NCBI RefSeq assembly: GCF_003473485.1
Contig: NC_053045.1
Location: 38,786,494-38,850,493, forward strand
Source of the DNA: Medicago truncatula
Taxonomy: Eukaryota > Streptophyta > Magnoliopsida > Fabales > Fabaceae
Length of the DNA: 64,000 nucleotides
Direction of reading: 5' to 3'
Part shown: piece after piece, positions 12,036 through 22,600 of the stretch
Numbering within the stretch: position 1 is the stretch's first letter
Layout of the letters: each line of letters opens with the position of its first letter
The notes under the pieces: model-generated
Database searches by the model: none
The model's input: the letters and a program-made list of their open reading frames with translations, nothing else
Told to the model about the DNA's origin: nothing
Program-made: the position numbers and the translations under genes

Positions 12036-12754
12036 GTATCTTTCATTTTGTTACTCCGTTTATGCTTTAATTTTGTATGTAAACTGTTGGCAAAAGTGGG
12101 TGGATGAATGAAAAGTATATGCAATGAAAAGAAGTGGCGGCCATATGCATAATGCATGTATGTCATTAGAAAGCATTCGAATATGCATCATTTTATATGA
12201 AATAATCTAAAAACTTATTTATACTGTACTATTTTCTAGTTGAACCACTTTGAAACGTGTTTAATTAGCTGTGAATTTTGGTGGTTGTGGTTTAATTATA
12301 CTAGAATAGTTCTTTTTAATATATAGTTCTCTTTTATACTAAAAGTAGACTCAACTTACACCACACAAAAAATGAACTCAACATATTACTATACCCTCAA
12401 TTTATAGAGTGAAGGGGCATGTGTGGTTGGCAAACCGAATTTCACTTAATCCTACTAATCTTCCTCCCTTCCGTCACTCCTCTCTAAAGAAATTCCTTTT
12501 GTATTTACACATAAAATACAACCATTTACATTTTTTCAAGTTTTTTATTATGATGAGATAAATAATTAATATGATGTAAAACTTTTTGGATAAGTTGTTG
12601 AGGATACTACACTTAGCAAGTTTTTGAATTTATTATAATATTTACTCATTTAAAATATTTAGATTTTTAAAGTTTTGGATAAGTTAAATAATTTCATTTA
12701 AATTTTTTATATAATTCAATATTAAAAACTTTGAATAATTATGTACCCATAGGC
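12036..12754. other. Intergenic, A/T-rich, non-coding
   Basis: Nothing recognisable between the composite element and the Mutator-like element. Confidence 0.5.
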
Positions 12755-12870
12755 TACAAGTATAAATATTAATATAGCTACGCACACATATATTTCCACC
12801 CTATACCTTTCCTCGCGTGCCCTATTTTTTTCCAAAATACCCTTTGTTCAAAAAATATAATTTGAACTAC

Positions 12871-13116
12871 TTCCGGAATATTAATTTCGGATTTATTCGT
12901 GGATTTTGGCACTTCATCACCCTGATGGATGAAGATGTCAGTGATGAATAGATGAATCCGGATTATATAATCCAAACATTTTATATCATTTCCGGATTAT
13001 ATAATCCGAATAGTGTAAATCACCCTATTGAAAGTCAACAAAAGGGGGTGGTGAACGACGGTTCCGGATTATATAATCCGGAAAGTGATAAACATGTCCG
13101 GATTATATAAACCGGA
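12871..13116. repeat. Cluster of CCGGATTATATAATCCGG palindromes
   Basis: Five copies of a ~18-20-bp palindrome or close variant occur here, at about 12871, 12958, 12990, 13062 and 13097. Two variants lie at the other end of the element, at about 15715 and 15748. The best copy is ttccggattatataatccgg. All are within the Mutator-like element, mainly subterminal. Confidence 0.8.
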
Positions 13117-13484
13117 ATGCATCAGTACAGAGGCAGAAGCCATCTGTTTTAGCTGAGCCTGTGTTTTAGAGCAGATATTGTCAATGTTGTTGGCCTTTGA
13201 CCATATGCAAACCAAAAAATCAAGTTATAAAATCGAAATTAACAACACAATATAATTTTCGAACATTAATAAAACATAATTATCCAAATGTTACGTAACA
13301 TTATGATCCAAAATATTCAAACATTAAAAGTAAATAAAATACAATCAATCCCTAATAACTACACCCCCAGCACCTCTGCTACCACCCCTTCACCACCTCT
13401 GCCACCACTGCCACCATCAGTAGATCCCCGACGACGGTAAACTTTTCGATCATGCACCTCTTTCAACGCGTCCTCCAAATGATG

Positions 13485-15558
13485 TCATTCCTCAGTACCT
13501 TTCGGCACCAGACCACTTCTCATCACAGCATAGATGTGGTCTCTGATGCGGCTCATCCTTTCGCTAAGCTTTAAGTAGGCAATGTCTTCATCCTCTTGAG
13601 CAGCTCGCGCATCAAGGATCTCACGCTCCGGTGGCCTCGGCACCGGTACCGGCATGTTTGGAAGAATCATGTGTGGATGGGAATGTCGATAAAACCAATC
13701 GATATATCCATCTTCTGCCTCCACACCATGAATTGCAGGCTCTCCCAACTACTGAGGTGTCAGCGCATAATCAAGTGCACGGAGAAAGCGGTTTTTGATC
13801 TCCGCCAAATTAACATCAACAGTTGCACTCTCCACGAGATGTCTCGGTATGGTCTGAACCCACCCAAACTGACGAAGCACCCTCTTCGGCAGATATCTCA
13901 CCATGCGGTCTCCAAATCTCAGCCAACCAGATTAAAGGCTAACCTGCTCAAACTGACGTGCCTGACGGTGCACTCCATATTGGGCCATGACAACCCTCGT
14001 CAAATCCAACGCATCGAGATAATTTATGTAGTGGTCCACTGTGCCTAAACCAGACAATGGTAAAAAAAGCATCGCGCGTGGGTACTGATTCTCTACATAA
14101 TTTTCCCAGACTTCATTGCTTCCCATACCTGGGAAGTGATGAAACACCCAAGCCTGCACCAAAGACAACCACGTATAAATATACAAACCATATACACTTA
14201 CATTTTAAAAAATAAAACATAGTTTTTAATTTATACCTACAACAAAGTCAGGTATCCTGCCATCTGACTGCAGTTCCAACGTGCGGCATTGTTGAGCTCC
14301 TAATACAAGTGTGCTAGTGCCGCAACTCCCCATGAAAAACTAGAAACAAGATCAATGTTTCTGAAGAACTTCAGGTAGACCACATCAACAGCCCACTGGC
14401 TCTTGTCAGTGAATATCGTGATCCCCACCAAGTATAACAAATATATGCGGACAGTTTGGTCCTGCAACCTCTCCACCTCCTCAGTCACACCATACTCAGC
14501 CGCCAAATCCCTCTGCTCCTTCAAACACTCCTTGAAGATCTTCTCTAGGTAGCTAAATCGGCAATGTGCACCTTTGGTCTTGTCGACCTCAATAAGAGCA
14601 TCACCCGTATCAGACTCCAAGTACTCCTCCATCAATTCCACCGCCTCGTCCCGTGATATGAACCCGTGGGACAGGAGCATGTCGTCAATGGGGATATGCA
14701 GCAAATAGGTCACATCATCAAGTGTGACTGTTATCTCCTCAAACGGAAGGTGGAAGCTGGAAGTCTCCTCGTGCCACATCTCCACAAAGGCATAGATCAG
14801 ACCATGGTCAATCATGATGTAGCTGGTATCTTGGAGCCAACCAAGGTCGGTGCCATGCAATCTGTTCTCCCACCACCGTGCAGCTATGATAAGTCTGGTG
14901 TCATGATCATGCATCTCTTCTATCTTATTTCCGTTATTGATGCATTTTAATTTTCCACGCCACTGCAAATAATTAAAATTAACAAAGTGAGTTTAAACTT
15001 ATGGCTTCACAAATAAATTTAACATTACATAAACAGGCAATTTCACAAATATCAACATCATTTTCACACAGATTAACATTAATTGAGTTTAACATTAAAA
15101 AATACCTCGCCATCAGCCGCCTTCCTAGCCACGTGCACATGGTACTTCCACAGCAGGCCAGTCTCGTGTGGGCCACCGGGATAGTCATCTAGTGACTCAG
15201 GGTCCACCACATTCTCCTTCTTCTTTCGCTTTTGTCGTGGCTCGACATCTTCCATTTCCACGTCCATAGCATGCAACTCCTCCTCAAGCTCCTACTCCTC
15301 CATATGCTGCAAGCCCACATCAGGCTGGTCTTGCTGCAAGTCCATATACTCTTGCTGCTCCGGCTGATGCTCGACATCAGCATGGCGTCCTCTAGCACCC
15401 CGACGCCTCGGAGGAACACCACCTTCATCCTCTAGCCGTTGGCTACGCACTCTCCTACGAGAAGCATGACATGCCTCCCTTACGCGCCGAGTATTAGACG
15501 TTGAACCTTCTGTAACATTCAAATTAGGGTAATCAATCATCACAATCAAACAGCACAA
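13485..15558 (-). pseudogene. Plant mobile domain (PMD/MAIN-like) gene, broken
   Basis: The minus-strand gene has an acidic and arginine-rich N-terminal part (about 15540-15105). The PMD core starts near 14963: RLIIAARWWENRLHGTDLGW, then a conserved stretch ending LPFEEITVTLDDVTYLLHIP. It continues through AWVFHHFPGMG (about 14150), YLPKRVLRQFGWVQTIPRH and EDGYIDWFYRHSHPHMI to about 13485. This is the order seen in MAIN-like proteins and in the so-called phosphatase-7 long-form homologues, a domain shared by silencing factors and transposons. There are about four in-frame stops across the deduced frame, including after LAHLY and before LGEPA, so no full protein is expected. Host MAIN genes lie outside transposons, so this is a transposon passenger rather than a host gene. 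Confidence 0.75.
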
Positions 15559-16370
15559 TCAAACTGCACATAACAGAAGCAAAAAAAAAAACTCCAAATT
15601 TGGAAAAGATTTGTGGTGTTCGGATTTTGGGATAATGTAGAGAGAGTGAATGTTGAATGTGAAACTGTAAAACTGTAAAAATGGGGGTAAATTTCCTTTT
15701 ATACTTCGCAGTTGTCCGGAATATAAATTCCGAAATGCGCATAGATGTTCCGGATTATAAAATCCGAAAGGAATTTTGATAATTTGCATAGGACGTACGA
15801 GAAGGCCATAGGATGAAAAAAATAATAGTCTATATATTTTTCAAACTACTTGTATGAAGACGAGTACCATAATACCATGTTCAAACTCTGCCCATTGTCA
15901 TCCCTAAGCCAAACATATGGATCCCTGGGTTGGAGTCAAGTTTTGAGGGCTATGTAGTTGATATCCGTAACTAAAAATAAATTAAATGCTTTTCAAAGAT
16001 CACATTTCTAGTAGTGCAATTCTCCCCGTTATTTAAAATAAATGCTCATAAAAAGAATTGGTTTTATTGTCAATGATTGATATCCATGGTTCAATTAATG
16101 TACATTTAGATAGCTACAATTTGATAACATGAAAATAACAGTCCATTCCCATGGAGGCTTCAATAAGTTTATGATTAAATTGAATTAATCATCTACTCAA
16201 TTGAATTAATTAACTAATAGGACAAAAACTAACTACCTAGATGTCACTTAGGAATGAAAAAATAGGTGTTGACGAAACACTTTTGTTAAAAAAAACAAAA
16301 ACTTGTTATCTTATCCTAATTCTGAAATACGAAATCACATGTAAGAACATTTTGAAGACTATATATTTCT

Positions 16371-16497
16371 ATGAGCATAGTTCAGTTGACACAGATATTG
16401 TATAATATATATAGAAGTTGAGGTTAGAACTTCAGACACCTCATTTATTCTCTTTAAAAAATGAATTGTGACCACTGCGTTACTTGATAAAAAAAAT
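16371..16497 (+). mobile_element. tRNA-derived SINE (longer form)
   Basis: An A-box-like gagcatagttcagttgac is followed ~45 bases later by a B-box-like gaggttagaacttc. Then comes a tail (ctttaaaaaatgaattgtgaccactgcg) and a short A-run. The layout and tail match the minus-strand element at 29626-29739. I found no convincing target-site duplication, so this is probably an old copy. Confidence 0.55.
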
Positions 16498-17718
16498 TAC
16501 TGACAATTTAAAAATGAGAAAGAAATAGAGTAGTAAATGAAAAATAATTTATTGAATGAAAGACAGGGACGTAAGCAGTAAGAGGGGGGGTCCTATGAAT
16601 GATATAATAGCAAGTGGCCATATACGTACTGTCTTGTTCTATTAGAAGCTCAAATGCACTTCAACATAAGCTGGACTCAACAACTTGTAGTGTAGTGGCC
16701 ATTGCCTACCAAACTTGAAAGAGTATACTTACAAGTCAAAGTGTGAGTTGTCTTTATTGATAAACATAACAGAAAAGATTTTATGATTACACATGACATA
16801 CCAACAACAAGGGTTTGATCTTGTATATTTAAAAGAGGTGAATCAAAGAGAGAATCTAGTAAACTAGTTTACCAGTATGCATGTTATCTTAAAATAATAC
16901 CTATAAAAATAATCTTAGTAAAAAACCACTATTAGTATTGCGTGCAAAACAATATTCACCCATAATTAGTGGAAATACACTGTGATCTTTTTTTTTAGTG
17001 GAAATACATAATTTGTATTTGACTTTTCATTGGGTGAATGCATGCTATGAAAGCATTGCTATCAACGTACGTAGTTATCCTTCTCCATGTGATCCTTTCC
17101 CCATCATCGGTCCTACAAAAAGGAAGACCTTATTTCATTTGATTATTACTATTTGTAAATGAGTTATCTCTTCCTGTTTCAATTGCACGTTGAAAAGGTT
17201 TTCGCTTGTTGGTTAAGCACATATTTAGATAAATGTTAAAACTTTATCTTAAAATTGTACTTATAATAAATAAACTTTGTAAATGTGTATTATACTACAT
17301 TTGGTATAATACACACTCGTTTGGTTCTTCTATCTTTGATCGGAGAAACTATGTCTCATGTGAAATCATTGTATCTAATAAAAAAATCAATATGCTTAAG
17401 TGTACAAGAATTGTTGAATGGCTTAGTGGTTGCTTAAGGCTCCTGTTGCTAAATTGATTGGGTTTGAATCCAAACTATGGATTTTTTTGCATAATTTTCA
17501 ATGCTATAAAAGCGCTTAGTGATCCAACCCGGTTTGTTGTGCCGGTTCAATACGTGGCTTTATCGAGTTTTGGCTAGTTTGATGATGTTTTAGCGGGTTA
17601 ACGATATTCTCCTATAACCTACTCTTTACACAACGTGTCAGGTCATACTCTTGAACGATGGACATTAACGGAGACACTATTTTGATTGACGTGTTATAAT
17701 TTAAAACCATTTAATCGT

Positions 17719-17839
17719 ACAAGTTATTAACGGATTTTTTTTTATAGTGGTTGGAGTTTGAACCTCGGACCTTGCATATTTTATGCATTGTCCAAACCAA
17801 CTGAGTTAAGCTCACAATGACACAAGTTATTAACGGATT
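17719..17839 (-). mobile_element. Very short tRNA-like retroposon with 18-bp target-site duplication
   Basis: An exact 18-bp direct repeat, acaagttattaacggatt, flanks the insert at 17719-17736 and 17822-17839. The ~85-bp insert lies on the minus strand. It starts with a gagcttaactcagttggt A-box region, has an anticodon-arm-like hairpin (tgcat...atgca), then a B-box-like ggttcaaact, and ends in an A-run. The duplication and A-tail are the marks of LINE-driven retroposition. Confidence 0.85.
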
Positions 17840-18353
17840 GACCATTAGTTACAATTTCAATTATAAAAATTGTCTAATTATTCAAATAAAATAGCAAGAA
17901 TATGTTATTTTTTTAAGAAAATGCTCCTTGATTCCTTATAACTTTGCAGTAGCCAAGCTTAATACATTTCTTAAGTCATAAATTGTGAATTTGTGATCAG
18001 CATCGTTGTCAGATTTGCTGGCTTTAGGCAACCATTAATTAGTTATAGTCCCTCTTCCCAGGCCCTTGTTTATTGGGCTATTATTAGTATATTATTTTGA
18101 GCAAACATCCAAAGCAGCTTTTTAAAGCTGTTAATTTGGCTACAATAATCTAAACCAAAAAGTACTTGAAAGTTTGAGATGCACGGTTGGTGCTCTAGCA
18201 AGAGCAGTGGCTTTAGGGGGACAAAACAATGTGAAATGAATTTGTTTTAAAGACAATGCTACTTCAAGCTGTGGCTGCTGGGTAATGTAGGCCATGTACA
18301 GCTAAAAATATCTGGCATATGCTCATGCACTCCTAATATCCGTTTTATACATG

Positions 18354-18483
18354 TACTCATCCATCCCAAAATGTAAGCAAAAATGGATCAACATAAGTTG
18401 ATGTATCTAATGTACAAATTTTGAACAAAATACATTAATTTTTGTTGACCAATTTTTGCTTACATTTTAGAACGGATGGAGTA
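18354..18483. mobile_element. Stowaway-type MITE
   Basis: Inverted ends of about 30 bp (ctcatccatcccaaaatgta and its inverse ending gaacggatggag) are bordered by TA. The body is ~130 bp and non-coding. The CTCCxTCC-type tip and TA target fit Stowaway MITEs. Confidence 0.75.
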
Positions 18484-19644
18484 TTTTCCAACAAGCGATT
18501 GATTGAAACCCGTTCTCATCTTTCCGTGAATACAACTCATATGGTAAAAGATCACATAAATATTTGACATACAAAGGTGCGAGTCAGCACTTCTCAGCAT
18601 TTAATGTGTGTGAAATTCACCGTTAGACTCTTTAAAAGAAATAAGGAAAATGAAAGTTTTGCTTATCCTCAACATACGTTTACATTTTTTAAAAAGAAAA
18701 ACCTAGCAGCAAAATTTACACATACTAAATATGGAGAAAAGATGCGAGTACGTTCTAAGATATCAAATGTTTCCGCAATCTTTTACTATCTCAACTGCAC
18801 GCACAAAATAATATTTTTACTTTGTCAGTATTTCCCATGAACTTTCCCTTTCAATTTTATTGATCAATAATGGAGGACATTGTGGAACGAGACGCCAAAT
18901 ATATGGGCTCTCTAAAGAAGCTGGATTAAGACACCAAGTGACTGCATTGATGTAGCAAACTTGGTACTTAAGAGAAGCCACATGCTTTATAGCCATAATC
19001 AATTAAATATCAATGGTGGATTAGGTGGTCAAGTTTCAGTAATTACTCAGTTCGATTTGTACCTAGAGCACCATTATCTTACCAAAGTTATATAATTTAT
19101 AGTCATTCTTACGCAAAACTTCATTTTTATAACACAGAAACATTAATGTACACCATATTGACAATGGCACGAGTTTAGTATTAATAAACAAAAAAGGGTC
19201 TAAAATATTAAACGCATAATCATAGTTAATATTGAAATTTGAAAAAACCATGGGCTTAATATTGTTTCTATGTGAACTATTTTCACATCAATGAATCGGG
19301 ATTACAGTTCCAGTTAAGCTAGTATTTGTACTAATTAATTCACATAGAACTATACACATATATCATGCAAACAAAAGAAGTTTCAGGATTATGAAATCAA
19401 TCAGAAAGGACATGCAATTGACAATGTCAACAAGTGAATAATATGTAAATAGGATGTGTTCAATATTTTATAAAATAAGGAAAGTTACAGATTATTCTGC
19501 GTGGAGAGATATTTTAGGAATTTAAATCTTCTCAACATCTAAAATTCCCTGAAGGGTACATTAATATCCTTCAAAAGGACTTAGAAGTGGAAATCAAGTT
19601 TGTAGGATTGGTTGTGTATTTGCACAATTTACTCATCCTGGTAT

Positions 19645-22600
19645 CTACAGAAGCTCCCATTCAGGTTCAGACACACTATGAAGCAGTAACTTCTTTTGAT
19701 CCTCCTGTAATGTTTGATCTAAATTCTTCATTGAAACTCCATTTGCTTTTTCATTGTTTCCATGCCACGCTGCAAGCTCCTTATACTCTTGCTTTCTTGC
19801 CGATTTCTTGGATAAAGAAAAGCCTTGCCGCCTTGTTTTCTTAAAACCGGAAAATGTAATTTAAGTTAGAGGTTTAATGCGAATGCATACCAGATAAAGA
19901 TAAACTTTTTAAAGGAAGGGGGTAGGACTGTTTGTACCTTGTTAGCCTTCAGATTACCAACTTCTTTGGGAACTAATTCGAGATCATCTCCAGTCACTAT
20001 AACACAAGTTTCCTCAAGCTTCAGATGATCTTCTTGCACGGTTTTATGACCTTGTTCTATAACAGTAATGATCATTGTTACATCAAAACTTAATAAATTT
20101 GAAAATTTCTTAGATAATAAAAAGCATCTGTACTAATTTTTTTTTGTGGAGGTCGGGGTTTGAACCCTGAACCTTGCATATATTATGCATTGCATCAGTA
20201 CTAATTAACATGATATAATAACAACACGAAACTGAATGGTTTAATACTATCTGTTTATATATCTACATACTCGAAAACAAATCTGCTTTAAAAAAGTATT
20301 ATAGTCAATGCTGTGAAAGTTGAGAGTCTAAGTAAGATCGAGAGGTGGTCGAAAAGATTGTAAGTTGAGGATTGTAGCACGGATCATAAGATCCTACTAG
20401 TAGGGAAAAAGTGTACTTCTATCCATATAATCCATATATAGATGCATAAAAATTATCATAGATGAAGAAAATAACTTCTAAATCACAGCATTAAACTAAG
20501 CGATAACCATAATGTCATAAATAACTCAACTAGGTTCAAACTAAATCAAGGCTAGAAACAACAATTCTAGATTTTCACAGAATACAACAGAGATTGAACT
20601 GAAACAAAGACGAAGTTACTGATAACATAGGAACCACAAGAAAGAAACAGAGAAATAAAGGGAAGAGGGATGAGGCCGCGTCACAGTTCCCCCCCCCCCA
20701 AAAGAAAATGAGGTGGCTTCGCTGGTGGAGGAAGGTGTGAGAGACAGGCCGTGAGAGAAGAAAGAGGTTTTTCCATCACGAAGATCTGAACAGAGCAACG
20801 ATCGTGCAACGAAGACGGGAAAAATAAAGTTTCACGTTTCTATTATTTTTTTCAATATAAAAACTTGGATTTTCTGTGAAGACTCTACTCAAATTCGTAC
20901 AATTATAAAATTTAAGTTTTCCGACCCAAATTTGGGAAGAAGTCCAGACAGGAACAAACTCGCAATCATACCAATTTCACTGTGATTACTTCATATCCTA
21001 TAGTCATTACATCAGGGTTTGTGTTTCATGGATCATAGGATCCCACAATCTGACTCACGATCCTGCCAACATTTATCATAGTAACTGCACCTATATGTGC
21101 ATATTATTAAATCATATCACATAACTGCGACTGCACCTATATGTGGCTATTAAATCATCACAAAATATTAAACATTCAAATTGGACTCGATACAAAAAAA
21201 TAATTGTGTCAGCAAGAATTCTCACCATGCCCCCACCCTCAAACATAAAAGATGGAAGAAATAAAAGGGGGGCAAAGATTCTAGACCAACCAAGTGTTGG
21301 CAATAAAATTATTTGTTGATGGAAGATAAAAGACACGTGAGGAATTCATTAAATTGAAATAACCAGATTCTACTCTGAAGGGAATTGAGTGTTTTATGCA
21401 TAATTTTCATTTCAATAGAGTAGCTTTGACATATTCATAAGAATGAAGCATTAATCAAATCCCAAGTCAAAGACACCTAATCCCTACAACCTAATGTAGA
21501 AGTTACAAAAAGGTATATAATCTGCAAGGGTAATTCCTTATTTCAACCAACACGTGGTTGGTTTGAGTGGTAAGGAGCTCGAGCACGTTAAGCAAGTGGT
21601 TAAGGATTTGATCCATGACTCTCGCATATGGAGAAAACTTCGTTGTAAGTGGAGAACTCACCTTGTGTTTCCAACAGGTTACTGTCAAACAATGGTGAAT
21701 ACAAAAAAAAAATCTAATTTCAGATGGAAAGGTTGAATGAAGTGCTATGCTTTCACCCCTAGAGCCACTGTTATTCAGATTTCTATGGTTTCGAAGCAGA
21801 ACAACAATCCAACCTCATCCTATTCCAACCACTAGGGGTTTGCATGTAAATTTCCAAATAAAAGTAATGTCCCTTTTTGTGAATAATAGTAAGCAATGAA
21901 CAGAAAATTATATGTAAAGCATGGTAGCATGCCAGTGCACCATTTTCATCAGATACTGCAGAGAAGAGTAGAACTTAAAACTTGGTTTAATCAACTTACT
22001 TTTCTATTCAGAATCATTTAGTTTTAAATCGAAAAAATCACTTTCTACAAATGAATTGTTTTGAATTTATTTTATAGGAAAATGTTGGTATATTAGTTGT
22101 TGTGTTCGCTTTCAGGGTTTGAACACTTAAACTCCTAGTTAGAACCCCTTGGGTGTCCCTCAGCTCACCAATTGAACTGCCTGCTCTGGAAAATTGTTTT
22201 GCCTCTTAACTATTTATTTTTATGCAATATTTGCCAAAAGCAGCCAACAGTCCAACACCATGATACATGCAAATGGGAATGCCTCTAAAATAATTTTTTA
22301 ATGAAAAAGCCACCTTTACATTATTTTAGTGTTTCGATAACATTTTGAAAGAAAAAAGTCTGAATTAAAAAAAATTAAAAAATTTGATTATTGTAAGAAG
22401 TTATTTTCAGTGGCTTTTGAAAGAAAAAATATATATATAATTGTAAGCACTTCTTATTTTAATTGCAAAAAAAACAAAAGCGACTTCAAAATTGTAGCCT
22501 AATGGAAAATAGCTTCTGTAATATAAAAAATCTATAAAATAAATCATTTTTGTGCATAACATTAAAATCACATAACTGTAGGACTGCACCAAGGGTCAAC

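Larger units (their letters stand above)
12755..15855 (-). mobile_element. Mutator-like element carrying a plant-mobile-domain gene
   Basis: The ends are imperfect inverted repeats. From the left inward: tacaagta, an A/T spacer with atatag, then a block around ccctataccttt...cgcgtgccctat. The right end on the opposite strand gives tacaagta, atatag, then tcctatggccttctcgtacg and gtcctatg. Similarity may reach slightly further out. Inside are a broken plant-mobile-domain gene (minus strand) and copies of a short palindrome near both ends. No transposase is visible, so the element is non-autonomous. Long inverted ends and a captured plant mobile domain fit Mutator-like elements; no clean 9-11-bp target duplication was found. 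Confidence 0.6.
15856..19644. other. Intergenic, repeat-scattered, no intact gene
   Basis: This ~3.8-kb stretch contains a SINE (16371-16497), a very short tRNA-like retroposon (17719-17839) and a Stowaway-type MITE (18354-18483). The open frames at 17233-17457, 18577-18840 and 18817-19002 show no recognisable domain. The 3' end adjoins the tail of the minus-strand gene at 19645. Confidence 0.55.

Noticed and set aside
13485-15558. In-frame stops of the PMD gene read as programmed recoding
   Set aside because: There are about four stops, both TAG and TAA, with no consistent context; simple decay of a transposon passenger is more likely.
16371-16497. True tRNA gene
   Set aside because: The A- and B-box-like motifs are present, but the acceptor stem does not pair and an extra SINE tail follows.
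18817-19002. 61-codon minus-strand frame as a small gene
   Set aside because: No start context, splice partner, or family resemblance was seen; it may be a chance frame.
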